Assembly: GCA_008973525.1 (NCBI GenBank)
Contig: WACJ01000274.1
Coordinates: 1,860,001-1,924,000, forward strand
DNA from: Stenopsyche tienmushanensis
Lineage: Eukaryota > Arthropoda > Insecta > Trichoptera > Stenopsychidae
Reading direction: 5' to 3'
DNA length: 64,000 bases
The notes under the pieces are model-generated. The model was not told the DNA's origin. It was given only the letters and a program-made list of their open reading frames with translations, and did no database searches. Each line of letters opens with the position of its first letter. The first letter of the stretch is position 1. Positions 34,716 through 49,700 of the stretch are shown piece by piece. Both the position numbers and the translations under genes were made by a program.

Positions 34716-37700
34716 GTAATGTTATTTTTCCACATACATTTATATTTATTACCGCTTTTGTTAATTGAATTTATTCGCAATGTCGGGTTAAATGGTGCAT
34801 GGGTCGTGTTTAATTTGCAGATTTATCTTCCGCTCGTTGTATATTAAATGTTCCGCTAATAAATCGTATTTTATGATGAATTAAATGCAAAAATATTTGG
34901 AGGTTATGTTTTGATCGGGGCGCCGATATGATTCGCGTTCAATTTTCCGCATAATAATCGGACGGGATTAATCTTCGCTTTAAAATCGTTAAATTTATAT
35001 TCCATTATGAGATATTTAGGAGTGCCATTGTGAGGTTAATTTGTATTTTTTATTTGGCGCTAAAGGTCAATTTTTTTTTTCCTCCAAAGAAACGAAATAT
35101 ACGAGCATATATAGCCTTGTCAAATAATAATTTTAATGACAGCATCTAACCATCTGAAAAAAAAAATGCTTCCTATTTTTAAATTTATTTTCACTATCTC
35201 TTGGCGTGTAGCGGAAAAACCGGTTGTTTAATTTCGTATTGCCAATCGGACGGAGTTAAATTAAAACCGTATTCTTTGAAGGTTTTCGACAGTTTAAAAA
35301 TGATTTTTCTATGCCTACCTGCGTTAGATGTACGCAGCATCCCAGTTCTCTTTTGTACCATGCAAAATAAATGTGTTCACAAATGTATTAAACACACGCA
35401 CAACACAACAATGGAGTCATGGTGGAGGATCAAAAACACCGTGACGATAAAACAAGTACCGTGACACGAATGCCAAGGTCATCAATTCTGCGTGATCTGA
35501 TCTGAACTCGATTCTAATTTTGGGCGGCGACCAGCATTCGAAAACCGCCGTCAAGTGGGATGAAAGGCGGCTCTGTGTCAATCTAGAACAGTAAATCGCG
35601 AATCAATCTTCGCTACGACAGAAGAAGTGTTAAAATCTTTCAGGCCACTATGATTTAACCCATTGATGATGGGCGACGAAAATAATAAGACCAATGCAAT
35701 GAGTTTTGGGCTTATTAGCTTAATGATTCACACCTTGATAATATTACGAAGAATACACATGATATTAATAGATAATTTTCCAAGAGTAATTTGGTTTCAA
35801 AAAGTATTATTTGCATGATAATTTTACTCTGAACATATCAGGATGATCGCCGATTGTAAAATTTAAACAACCCACCCGATCAGACTTCTTCCGACAACTT
35901 CGTTTCGTAATCGTTCTGTGCGGCGGTCTGATAAGCGGACCGGTTGGACACACAGATCTTGTAACCACTCCGTCCGCTTTAATGACTTTTTGCGACATTT
36001 TCTATGATCTGTACGATCACGGAAGCTCCCTCAGGGGCTAACTTACATAGGTGCCATAATAAGTTAAGACATGATATTTTTTATACGTTAGATTGGGTAC
36101 TTTTGGGACTTTCATTTTAAAAAATGTATTATAATAGTACTTAAAAAGATAAATTTATAATAGATATTATTAAGCTTTAAAAGAAAAAAATAATAAAATG
36201 GCGGTTTAAAAAAAAATTTTGACCTTATTATTACACAATTTTTAAAAAAATAGTTTTATTTTTAATTTTTTGACATAAATCTGGTAGGGGCGATAGATAA
36301 AATTATATAAAGAAGGTTTATACCAAATTTAAAGTAAATTAGTTGATTAAAACTTGAGATATCATGTCAATCATGTTGAAAAAAGTAGTTTCGAGAAAAA
36401 CGTATGTAATTAATGGAAATTTGGAAAATTCTTTGGAGAATATTGAAAATATGCAATACATAAACAAAATCAAAATTTTCAAAATTCTTGACTAGAGATT
36501 TAAGAGTATTTTTTTGAAAACTGGATCAAAATCGTTTTGGCATTCATAAAATCTATCTTTGAATAAACTATCATTGCCTTAATTGGAACGACCGATAACT
36601 GGTAAAACCGTTATTTTTTCCGGAACGAAAATCCTAACCGAACCGATATAAAAATTAGGAATGTACCCAAAATGAAAAAAATAACGGTTCGAAGCCGCGC
36701 ATCACAGACTTCCTTTTTTTCTGTAAATTAGGTCATCTCAAAATTAATCCATTACTTTTTTCCTAGCTTATTCATCTCTCTTGCAATGTTTTAACCCCCT
36801 TTTATAGAAACTAAATATCTGTGGACCTAATGGATTGAAAATACGATTCTAAATGATTTTTGACTTCATCTGCAGTCATCGTTTTGCTCGGCTGCCTGAT
36901 CCAGAAAAATCAGCATACAATGTCGAAAATGTCTTTGTTCGGTTTCGAGCTTCGCCGTGTTTATCTTTAATAATAAAATAAGATCTATAACACAAAAAAT
37001 AAAGCTGACGAACCATGTAACAAGAAAAAAATATTTACAGAGATGATTCCTTCGCCGTGTCTGGACGCAAACTGGGCTTCAATCATCCAAATCTTAAATG
37101 CTATATTTGTATATCCGCCACTTATCATCCGTACAAATCCATTTATCTATCAGGACCGTCGCAGCGTGTATGAAGTTTGTACATAAATAAATGAACATTG
37201 TCGATGGCACTCAATATTCGGTAATTTCTTCAAGTAAACATAAACAATACACTTGAAATCGATTCATTATATCATTCACACATCATTATTAGTCGATAAA
37301 TTTGGGTTAACGATCTATACAATCACTGGAATTCACTCGCAAATAGGCGACCGTACTATACAGGTCAAATGAGTGAACTAAATATTAATAAGTTCCAATG
37401 AAATGTTATCCAAAATTATGGGGAACAAATCGTGTTCTATTTAACATCGTAAAGCCTCGGAAAGTTTTTTCTGATTAGGAACCCACAGAAAAATCTTTAC
37501 TTAAAAAATGTGGCTATATGTTGTGTAATATATAATAAAATAGGCATGTTACTAGTCTAGTGTTTTTTACAGCGGCGGTTTTCTAGCGGCGCGACGCAAA
37601 TTGCCGGAGTTTCATTTTTCGTGACGTTCGAGCCAATTTACCCTTACGCGCCTTAAATATTAAGAAATAAACATTTCATTCTTGAATAACTTGATTAAGA

Positions 37701-40700
37701 TATACATGGATGTTCATTAATGAAACAAATTACTGTTTGATTGCTTCCTTCATCACTTAGTTGGCGTTAATGAGATGATTAATGAATGAATGTCCTTGCG
37801 TAAAACAAACTAATTAAGCGATATAAAGTATTACACGGTAGATTCGTCATTATCATCATCATCATCTTTGTCATATGGTCTGCACTGTAAGATGATAAAT
37901 TCGTCGTTTATTGCATCATATCATTCGTTTATGATGCGCGCCATGATTTTTCGCTTCTTCAGCGCAATTTTCAGACATTGCTGTCAGAAATTTTCGATGA
38001 CTAATTAGAGGTCCTGAAATATATGCTCGTTGATTATGTCCGTAATGTTGTTTTATAATGTTTATGCTGCATTGACTTTTATTTGCGCAAAAATAGCGAT
38101 AAGATCTATTTAATGCGAAAAATAACATAAGCAATAGCCTTCTGGTTTACGACCTTAACTCGATCATAAATCAGATTGAAATATACAAAAGCGGCATTTC
38201 CAGGCAGATCTTATTCAAAATTAAGATCCATCGGTATTTTGGACTCTATCATCCGTTGCCCAAATTACTAAAAACGTGTCGTCGTCCTTTAAATTTATTC
38301 TCGTTATAATTAATGAATTCGTGGTAAAAATGGATTTAAATAGCACAAAATAAGAATTGTTTAATTATTTACATGTTATGTTTTGCTGAAGATTACTCAT
38401 TGCAGGAAATTAGTGTTAATTTTTGCTGTGATTTGTAATTTTCGTGGTTGACTGTCTCATCTTATATGCACATATTTGGGTATTTCCTTCAATTGTATGA
38501 TATAGCATTCTTTCTGTATACTTCCGCTCTCATTAATAACATCTTTCAAATTAAATCCCCTTATCTGATATAAAATTATTTATTCATTGATAAAGTAAAA
38601 AAATGCGCTAGTTGACATAGCAAAATTCTTTAGCGTGAAAACGCGCTTATGTATCCATATCCACGCCAATATTCCCTTGGCAGAGATGATGGCGTTGAAT
38701 GTGATGATGAACGTGTCGCAAGATGCACAGACTTTGCTTTCTGGAATATGATTTCATCCTCGTCAAAGTCTCACCTTCACACTGTCCAAACTCTGCTATT
38801 TTTAGTGAGCATCTTGTCTTCCAAAATGTTTAAAAGGCGACTTGTTGAAATCTTCAAATTCTGTAATTGAACATGGAAGAAATATTAGATTACATTTGAG
38901 CGGGGCCATAACAAGGGGGTGTGCAACTGGATTTGGGGCGCAAAACGCAGAATACCGACCCGGTCGATTTTTATTCTTTCTTGGCCATTCTACTTTACCG
39001 GAATCAACACTGATTGATTCTGTCTGTTTTTATAATATAATATAAAACTTTGTCTAATACCACTTTTTTCGTTATCGCTTAAACATTGGAACAACCGACC
39101 CAGCCGGCATAAACAGGCAATAAAATAAAGACAATAATATTTTCGACATATTGTAAAATTTAAACAAACCACCTGATCTTCTTCGGACAACTTCATTTTG
39201 TAATGAGAGTTTGTAAACGTTCTGTAGACATGTTTATGTAGCGGTCCGAAAACCGGACCGATTGGACACATAGACCTTGTGACCACTCTGTCCTTTTTTA
39301 AAGGCATTTTGTGGATTTCCTTCTTGGCAGCTCGTACGGTTTAAATTCTGCCCCCCAACATCCTATCATTGTAAACAGATGGTTGGAACGCAAGTTATTA
39401 ATATATTAGCTTTGATTGCCTGCTTCAGAAACACAAGCAGAAAACAATATAAATCATGACCTTAACAGGTGTTTGCTTTAATATTGCCACTCATCCAATT
39501 ATACAATATTCAGAATGTTCAAATTTTCAAGCCTTTAACTATTTTAAAATGATTTTTTTATTCATTTCGGGGCGTCGTTATTAACTATCGCGACGATGCT
39601 GACACCATTGAAACGTAATATTTCAAGTTCAAATTACTTTAGCTCGCGAATAGGACCTGAATGACTTGCTAACTAAATACAAGACAATCACCACATTCCC
39701 AGTTTAAATTTCGTTATGTCTGGTTTATTTTTAACTGACACTTAATAAAATACGAAGGCGCTGCTATCAGCGATTTGAGAGCTGCGATGGAACTTGGTAA
39801 CACTTGGTCTGATTAAATTGACACAAACTCTTGAATTGGAAAGGGTCTGAAGAAATGAATTGAAATTAACATAGCTATTGTATATTACTGTCGAAATTAA
39901 TCATCCGAACATGAAGACTTATTAATTATGATAACACCAAAATTGGTTATACTCATATATTTATAGTGGAAAAATAAAAAAAATTTATTGTATATAATTA
40001 AATTAAAGCTTTTGGAGAAAAATCATCCAGAAAAATGTTTCTAGATCTCCAAAAGAGCCTGTTTTATTCAGGGCTTCCAACAGGTTTTGGCTTCGGTTAA
40101 GTTTCTTAACATTTATATCGGTTCGATTACAGTTTTCGTTCAGGCAAAAATTAGGGTAAAAAACTCATAGCACATTAAAAATTAATTTGTGTATTGAATT
40201 TAAAATAATTTTATACAATAAGGTTATAATAGGAAATAAAACCAGGGCTTCGATCCCTTATTTTTTTCATATAGGTTGTGGTTTCGAGGGTTTCGAATTG
40301 TAATGAAACTGATATCCGGTAAAACATAACCGAACCGATATAAAAACCGATATAGATTTATCCCGAAAGTAAGTGTACTGTGACAATAACGGGCTGTGGA
40401 TTTTTGTTTTTTAAGGGCTGCCCATACTGAGTAGTAGAAGGGAATCTCCTGACAACGCGAGCATAGCAGAAACACGATAGTACGTAAATTAACGTTGTAG
40501 TGTCCATTTACGTGAAGTATTTCGGTAAGAAATCTCGCCTGGTACGAAGGGGTAAATAGCGCCCACAAGTTTCTTGCGTGATTTGAATTGGAAGGTGAGG
40601 ATTTTCTGAGCTCTATTGTGGCTGGAGATTAAAAATGGGTGGCTCATTACACATCTGAGTTAAAAAGACAGACGTCACATTGGTATCACATCAATTCTTC

Positions 40701-43700
40701 ATCTGCCAAAAAATTAAAAAGCACAATTTTGAGTTATGAAAATCATGGCCTCAGTGTTTTGGAACCGAAAAGGCATCATTTTGATTGAATTTCTGCCTCA
40801 AAGAGCACAACGATATTGTGAGACCCTAAAAAAACTCGAAAAGAGGAGTGTGCTTGTTGCACGACAACACGCATCCTCACACAGCCTTAGCCGCTCCAAG
40901 GTGCTCTTGGATTTATTTGGTTGGGATGTTTTAAACCACACATAGGTGGAATTAAATTTTTAATCGATGAGCAGGTGCAGAAAGAGATTCTGAAGTGGGG
41001 GAATGGGCTGATGGGAAAGTTCTTCGAGGAGGGCATAAAGAAATTTGTGTCGCGGGTCACCAGAAGCATTGAACAAGATGGCGATTATCTTTAAAAGTGT
41101 ACCAATAATATCCTGGTTTTTTTTCAAATACACTTTTTCTAAAAAAATTTGTACACTTACTTTCGGGATATGCCTCGTATTATAATCACATCGTCAAAAA
41201 ATTAAAATATCATGAAAAAACACACTCAATCATACTTTCTGTATATGATTGACCTAGTTGGAGTAATTGTTTTGAGTACCTGCTGTGACATTGTTATCGA
41301 ATATCATATATTTTTTTCCCAATCTGTTATTGAAAGTACTATCTTTGCACCATCGATATATGATTTAAATGGAACAGTGCTTGTCAAAATATTATATTAA
41401 TTGTATTGTTTAATTCTTCTCTGCAGGCTTAATCTTATTCGGCGATGTATCATCGGAGGACTTGAGCAGAAGACCACCCGATGCCATAATCTACATAGAC
41501 AACTCGCAGAAAGCTCCCCAAGCTCCACCACAAGTATACAGGGAAAACTGCAAGAAGTATAACGTTCCTGGAAAGTATGGAGAACCAGTATGCACCAAAA
41601 GTGGACAAACCTTCACAAACGAAATGTACCTGAATTGTATCAATAGGAAACGACCGATTGCGAGACGTAAGATCATTTTAAATATATCATTCGCAATCAA
41701 TGAACGCATTTTTTAGCTAACAAATATCATCCATATGCCAAAATATAACTTCAATAATAGATCGTGTAATCCATCAATATTCTGCATTCCATTTCAGACG
41801 CATTGACATGATGTGCCAAATTGTATATGATGTTCCGGTAATTGCATTTGATAAATAGAACAATCGAAAATAAAATAAAACGAAATCGTCATGCCTTGAA
41901 ATATTTCTTTGCATAAAAAAACGACATCGATTATGGCACAGCTCAATATCGCGCACAAATTTGTGTTGTATGTATTTACATGCATACAAATATTAAATTA
42001 AATGTCGAATTTATGATGTTTTCAATTTTAAGCTCTGGTCTCATTATATTAGATATTTTATGATGCAATTACGTTTTCAATTATGTTGCAAAATATATTA
42101 GTACTAAACGTCCAAGGTACAATTTTTCACATAAAATTGTTGCAATGTTATTTTTTAAGTTCACGCTAATTAAATTGCCGATGTCAGTGTCTTGAACGTC
42201 TGCCAATATTTATAATGATTGCTTTTTAGAACCACAATCGATTTTTAACACTAGTTGAACGGGCTTGCATACATATTTTATATCACCCTAATATCAAAAA
42301 TTATTTTCGAGATGAATTCAATTAATTAATTAATTTAAGAACCAGAAAATATAAAATAATTAACATTATATTGGTATGTTGGACTACAGGGGGCGCCGGA
42401 TTAGACTGGGGTCAGATTATCGCATGTCTACTGTATCTTATTTTCGTTGAATTTCAGATTTGGATGAAAGATTCCAAATGTTGTCAAAGTTTTTTAAAAA
42501 AATGTTTTGATAGATTAATTGCCTTATTAAAAATCTGATAATTTGTTTGTCTGAATATCAAATAAATAGTTGCAATATTTTTATTTGAGATCGATACTAT
42601 CAAATTTGAAAGATCGTTATTTCGCGCTCTTTCCGTGACCATGGGTATAACATCATGTCCGAAATGTTAGAAAGTGTACGCTAACGTAATTACATTTATA
42701 GTTGCCTTCAATTTATCTTTTGTATAAAAGGTGCATTAAACGATATTTGCTAAGCATTTAGACTTCAACAAGATTTTGCTTGGCTGAAAAAGTTTCAAGC
42801 CTTAAATATTCAGAACGTATGAGCTTAATATGTTTTTTTTAATAATGTGTTGTCTCATTTTATGACCATAAACGTTTGGCTGTTTGCAAAATGCATTCTT
42901 GATGCATACAATTCGTTCTGCAAATATTTGATGGCCACGAAAGAAAGTACAGCGATAAGATTATTTTCGTAAGCAAAGAGAGAAAAAAAATCAAGAGCAC
43001 ATTGAGCTTTATTTTTTAAGCTTAATTTTAGACAACCTTGCCGGAAGGTTAAGGCCGACAACGAGCTATTTAGAGTACTGTATGAAGTTATGCAATATAT
43101 GTAAATCTGATTAATGGAGACATTGATATTTGCCTTTGTATGACACATTTTCCACGAACTTTATCAGTGAACGTGCGCAATGAAAAAGATATGGTCGCTG
43201 GTCGCTATTATAATAGCATTCCTCGGCATTTACAGGGCAAGATATTCGTCAAGGGCTCATGAATCACGTACCAAATTCAATGAAAATCATGTTTGCATCA
43301 GATCTTTGAGCTTGACGTCAGACAAAAACTTGGTTGGATTATCAAATGCGATCGATTGGATAACGCTTTTAATCAAGCGTCTTCCCGGATTGAGAATCAC
43401 TGGAGCGTGATATTGCACCCGCCTTATTATATTAAGATAAAGCATGCTGATTTAAACGATCGCCATTAGCAAATTAAGATACACGGCAATTGAGCACAGG
43501 AAACATCATCATCATCAGATCAACTAAACAGTACATCGTTAAATATGAGAGTACGGCTATGAGATCCAAATGTGATTAAACCGAAAGGGTTATTGTCCTC
43601 CCCTCCACGTCGATTCAATCCGTTCAAAACAATTGTTTAATCTTGCAAATTGGTTTTGTTGCTATAAAATTTGCATACATAATTGAGCTCGGGGTACATT

Positions 43701-46700
43701 GAATTTTAATTGAATATTTGGTATATTCTTAGCTACGTCAATTGGTTTCATTCATCTTCATCGAGTAGTGAATTCAAAACACAATTTGCTTCCATCTATC
43801 TGGGCTATTTTCAACCACTGATTTTGATAATTTCGTCCACTCATTAAGTTTTTATACTCCCAGACATGTCGACCATTTGCCCTAAATATAAATCCTTCAT
43901 CATCTCTTCTCAGAGGTTCTAAGAAGCGCATTTGGATCATAATCTCATGTGTATTATCCATGCAATTATTAAACACCAGGGCTTCGAACCGGAACGAAAC
44001 CATAAAATGATAACCAGTTAAACCGTTATTTTTGCCGGAATAAAAACCGTTACCAAACCGATATAAATTTTAGGAACGTAACTGAAACCAAAACCAACGT
44101 AAAAAAATAACGGTTCGAAGCCCTGTTAGATATATGTACATAATTTTAAGACTATAAGCAAATATTTTTGAGCATAATAGTCTTCAGTTTATTTTCAGAT
44201 TTGTCCTTGACAACGACCCAAAGATTATCTTTGTGGTTCATATCAGGACTATTCTGAACTTATTGTTCGATAGTCCCCTTTGACCCGGATGATGGTATTG
44301 AGTCTGGTGATAAACTCTTTGTCTGCGCCTCCAAAATACATTTCTATTCGTGCTAAAGATTCGTCTTCTAACCGGCGAAATTTTTAAATGGAAACGTCTG
44401 TTAAATTCAGGCTATTATCATAAGCGCCGGAAACATTATCTCTGAGAAAATGTTTGTTTTCACGGTAAAAAATCATATTGGAATGTTCAAAGGTTGAAGC
44501 TGAATTATTTATATGTACGATAGTCTTTTTATGCATATTTTGCTAAAAAAAAAACGAGAATGGAGAAGTTGGTATTCACGGAATATAACCTAAGCAAATA
44601 CTTGATTTTGTTGGTCAGTCGCTGTTTCAAATCATTGGAATAGTGAGACGATATTTCCATAAATCAATGGTTACTTTGTATTTTTAAATTGCATAAACTT
44701 ATTCTACAAGATAGACAATTTCGGATTCAAAATGTTTAAGCTCGTTGTAACTAGCCACCCAAACACAATGCGATTATGAATATGGCACTTGCAATGGGTA
44801 GAAGTTAATAACACTTAGTCTGGTAGATCCTATATTAATATATATTATTGGAGAATTATCCTTTTTATGTGATTTAGTTATCCTTTCGTTGCGATTTTTT
44901 GTTGAACGATTAAAATCTTTGGCCTCAAAATAGGCAATTTCAATTTCAGCAATCACCTCTTTGTTGGAGACAAATATCTATCCCTGGAGAGTTTTTTTGT
45001 TTTTGTTTTTCAAGCATATTATAGTCGTTGAGAGACAGATCCGAAGATTATGGTGGATTGGGAGTCAATTAAAAGTGCAATTAGTAAAAATTTGCTATTA
45101 TTGCGATCGACGGTTCATTGTCTTCGTGAAAGAGCATTTTTTTTCTTTTTCATTTGGGGTCATTTTATCGCAAATTCTTCTGTCAAACCCAACATAAATG
45201 CCACATAATACTCGCTATTGATGATTCTTCCTTTCTCAATGTAATTAATGAATGATAAATAACCCTGTCCACTTAGATGACCGCGCAATTGTCACATATC
45301 GCACGAAAAAATCATTTTTATTGAGCTGAAACAGCTCTAAACAGCGCTCTGAATTGTGGACGCGTTGTTGTTTTGTTCGTTGTTTGCTTTCTCATGGACA
45401 AATGAGAAAGCTGATGGATACACTACCTTCTTGATATCTTTAACTAATTGAATAGTGAGCTAATTTAAAATCATCATAACCTTAGATGCTATATTTGTAT
45501 ATCCGTCTTGTAAGCTTGTATAAATAAATAAATAAACACTGTCGATAGCACACAATATTCGGTAATTACTTTCCGTTAACATAAACAATACACTTGAAAT
45601 CGATTCATTATATCATTCACATATCATTATTAGTGGATAAATTTGTGCTAACGATCTATACAATCGTACGATGTACGCAAAATACTCTCTCCGTCTCTGT
45701 TTCTCTCCAAACTCAACGTGCAAGACACTTTCCGTTTTTGTGTCTCCAAGCTCAATGTGTAATAATGTTTTATATGAGTCACTGGAATTTGGACACAGCA
45801 TTTTGTCATACCTCTTTGAGGATTTAAGTTGTCAACTATCTCACGCAATTTCAATTCACGATTGGTCAAAACTATTTTGTGAACTTTTTTATGTTTTCTG
45901 GAACAAATGCTAAATTTGAGCGAGCAAAGTGTTCAGCATCATCAGCTTTTCCTATTAAAAAGCAATGCTTTATCATCACACGGAATTTTCATTGTTTTGA
46001 AAATTAGAAAAGTGGGAACTAAACGTTAGATTCCTAAGAAGTTTTGTAAAAAGTGGCAATAAAGTTTTTCAATAGTTTTCAATGTATCCGATATTTCGAA
46101 CCTCCTGTCGGGCTCGCGTACGCGGGTTGAGTCAATCTGCGTTAATATAGTGAAACGCTGATTATGTCGGAAATAAGCAGTTTATATTTCTTGGAATTGG
46201 AACATTTCGCTAATTTTCTAAGAATTTAGCAGTACGAAATTTTAGGAATTGGTAAATTTCTCCGAAATGAGCCGATTGAAAGAAATTCTAGGAATTGGAA
46301 TATTTTATTGTTTTTCTCGTAAAGAAGTGTGCTGCGTTTTCCAATTAGCCAAAGATCGACCGTGATTGAGAGAGGTATAAGTTCGACTATTTGAAATTGA
46401 AAAAGGTAGTACAGTGGAACCTCGATAAACCGTTCCCGCATAATACGTTTTCCCGGATGGACCGTTCATTTTTTATAGTCCCGTCAAACTCCCATAAGAA
46501 CAACGTTAAATAATCCCGCATTGACCGTTCCCCGATTTACCGATTTCCTCGATAAACCGTTTAAATATTTTGGTCCCGTCACAAATATTATCCCGATTGA
46601 CCGTTTTTATTGCATATTTCTCCGTATCTCGGCAAGCAAGTTTGACACAGCCGAGTGATCGGTCTATAGTTTTCGGGATCGATCATTTTTTTGGACTGAT

Positions 46701-49700
46701 TTTGGAATCGGAATTACCTTTGCAAATTTCCATAATGTGGGATAATAACCGATTTTCAGGCAAGCATTGAAAACTTTCGTGGGAAGTTTTTAATGATTGT
46801 ATTATCAATTTCGCCGAACCTGTGTATTTTTTGTTTTTAATCTTTATTTTTTCTTAATAATAGTTTCTAATGTAGTGATTATTTTAGTATTTGTTAAGGA
46901 TTTAGGATAATTTTTGAAGAATTATTTTAATGCTTTCGAAATCGTCTGTTGTGTGCTATTGTCGCTTAAGTGCTTGGAATCCTGGTGATTAGTCCCAAAG
47001 TTTTGGATAATAGGTTTACCTTATCTACGCTATTGTCGATTATTCGGAGATCGTCACTTAAAGAGGGAAAACCTATCGTCTTTTGTTTGACTGATTTGAC
47101 GAACATCAGTGTCCAACATTCCTTAGTATCGAGGTTGGGAATTTCCCAATCCGTTTTATCTCTACGTTACAATGCAGATGTAGAATTGTTTAAAATTCAT
47201 GGCAATAATGATTCCTGTACATACAAACTTTTTAGTCGCGTAGCTGAATTTGTACAAGTCAGTTGCGTTCAATATTGCCTCACATCTCGTATCGAATTTT
47301 TTTCCAAATTGAAACTAAAATGCCGCCACCCATGAAGAAAACTAGAAGTCTAGCTGAGAAGCTGAAAATAATTCAAGACGTCGAAAACAATCCAGGAGAA
47401 AAACGAATTGACAAAGCAAAACGTCTGGGATTAGCACCATCAACTCTTTGTTGCTATGAAGAACACGATTGTTGCTATGAAGAGTAACATTCGCAAAACA
47501 ATTGAAATCTATTCCAAGGAAATAGATGAATCCGCTCTTAGAAAAGTACGCGAGTTTGAGGCGTCTTTGTTCCAATTAAAGTGCCAAACAACAAAGAAGC
47601 AAACAAACATAAAGGAGTTTTTTAAAAAATAAATTTTATATACAATATATACAAGTAACTAATAAATAAATGTTTTTTTAAGATTTTAGTTGTTTTTTAT
47701 TATTATTTGAAGCTTTCCCGCATTAACCGTTTCCCGCAATTACCGTTTTTTTTTCAGGGTCCCTTGGAAAACGTAAAATCGAGGTTTCACTGTATATTCT
47801 TTAATTGTCTTCTATAATGTCGAAATAGGGAAGATATAAATGCTGGACATGTGGGTGCCACACGAACTGTCAGAAGGCTAAAATTGAGCCGCTTGGAAGT
47901 GTTTTCTTCGTTAATAAATTCAAATACATAACAATAGTAGTTATTGACACTAAAATAAGTGTTGACACGACAGTTTCTTCCCGAGTCTCCGATGACTTGT
48001 TTGAAAACAAAAATACATCCAAGATTTGAAATAAGTTATATTTACTTGGGATTTATTACGAAAAAACATTCTAATTACTTAGCAAAAAAACGAATAATAT
48101 CCGATTAATTTTATAAATATTCGATATCACAATGTAAACAATTCTGTAATTTTTACGATCTAACGATTTTTAATATATTCAGCTGAATGCTAATATAATA
48201 TATTAATTCAAACGGGATCCAATCTTTCGTTGAACTTCAAACAAATTAATAAACAACACTGCATAGTAAACGCTGATGAAACACATTATACCTGAATTTT
48301 CAACATGTAGGAAAATAGTATTAAAAGTATTTCACTACAAAAAAGGTCACTTTGCGACATTCATTTTATATAATATGCATACAAGTTTTTTTTGACACGA
48401 CAATAGCATGTCAGCTGTCAACATTCACTTATTAGTCGTTCATTAACGTTTTTTTCTATCGATATGGACCTATTGCTTTTTGACGACGATAATTTCACAA
48501 TGTCATATTAACATTCGATCGATTATGCAATAAATTCAATTCTAACTGCTCGCTATATCATTTTTGTGCGTGCACGAATTTCTGAATTTGTGCAATTTAT
48601 TGCATTTTTTCCTACGCACTTGGTTGCGTAAATTTATGATGCATCATGGGTTGTTTTTGATATACATGTTTTGCAATAATTTTCGTCCATTGTCGATGAG
48701 CTTTCACATTCGGCTTGGTTATTATGCGATCGCGTGCTTCTATTGAATAAATAAACGTATTGAATTATTTTCTAAGTCACTAAATCGAATTTATCTCTGC
48801 TCTAAATTAAAATCTCTTGTAGAAGAAGACATTAAAATCGAATTTGCATATTAATTCCTGTGTATCGTAATTAATGTATTTTAAAGGTTGGCAGCAGTAA
48901 AACACCACATAAACATATCGTGGAAAAAATCGCGTGGGAGTAATGATGGGTTTTTAATTGATTTATCAAAATTATTTTGGGGAACGCGGATTTAGTGTTA
49001 TTTTGGATGTTAAAGCAGTAAATGTTACTATGAAAAAATCGTTAAATTTTATTTCTTCAGTGCTTGTCAACTTTTTTTCCTGTTATTTTTGTCATTTTTA
49101 TAATCCATTTAATCAAAAACATGTTGCCCAGTTGCTTAATATATCTATTCAGATGACATCATTGAAGATTTCCTATTTTGTAATCCATTTGAATACTACT
49201 TAGATTGAAAAATTAAATCGAGTTCTTCTGGAAGTGCAAAGAAAACATGACTTTTCAACTTATTTGAATGATGATGCTCAGAAGAAGTTATTTACTTAGC
49301 AAACACTTTAAACCCATTAAATATACCGAGTCTACATGTTTATATTGTTCAATTTCAAGTTGAAAATTTACACCCTAAAAACATTTCAATGAAAATGCAA
49401 TGCATTGTGGCAAAATGATGTAATATTGGATTTGATTAAGATAAAAAGATGGGACACATTAACATCTTAAAAAATAATTTCATTATTCATTTCATCTCTA
49501 GCCAGAGCCGTAACAAGCCGGACTCCCTAAAACGGACGCAGTGATCTGTGCGTCCATCCGGTCCGCTTTTCAGACCGCTGATATTACGAATGAGCGCCTC
49601 GCGATTGCACGTCATACCCGTACATATCTACAGAGTGATTACGAATTCTCATTACCAAACGAAGTTTGGTCGATAACGATGAAAAGAGGAATTAAACAAC

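Larger units (their letters stand above)
34716..41426. other. Kazal intron 1
   Basis: 6.7 kb intron. It contains the composite repeats at 35830 and 38900, repeat B at 37097, CGGTT MITEs and the mariner at 40371. The remaining stretches (34716-35829, 36036-36589, 37367-38899, 39331-40059) show no gene. Confidence 0.7.

Noticed and set aside
38842..39045. A conserved frame (GAQNAEYRP...FLGHST) also seen inverted at 49740-49922
   Set aside because: It is the translated composite repeat; other copies are broken and show no coding constraint.
40224..40568. A 114-codon minus-strand frame
   Set aside because: It spans a MITE and the end of the mariner at 40371; the frame is an accident of the noncoding ends.
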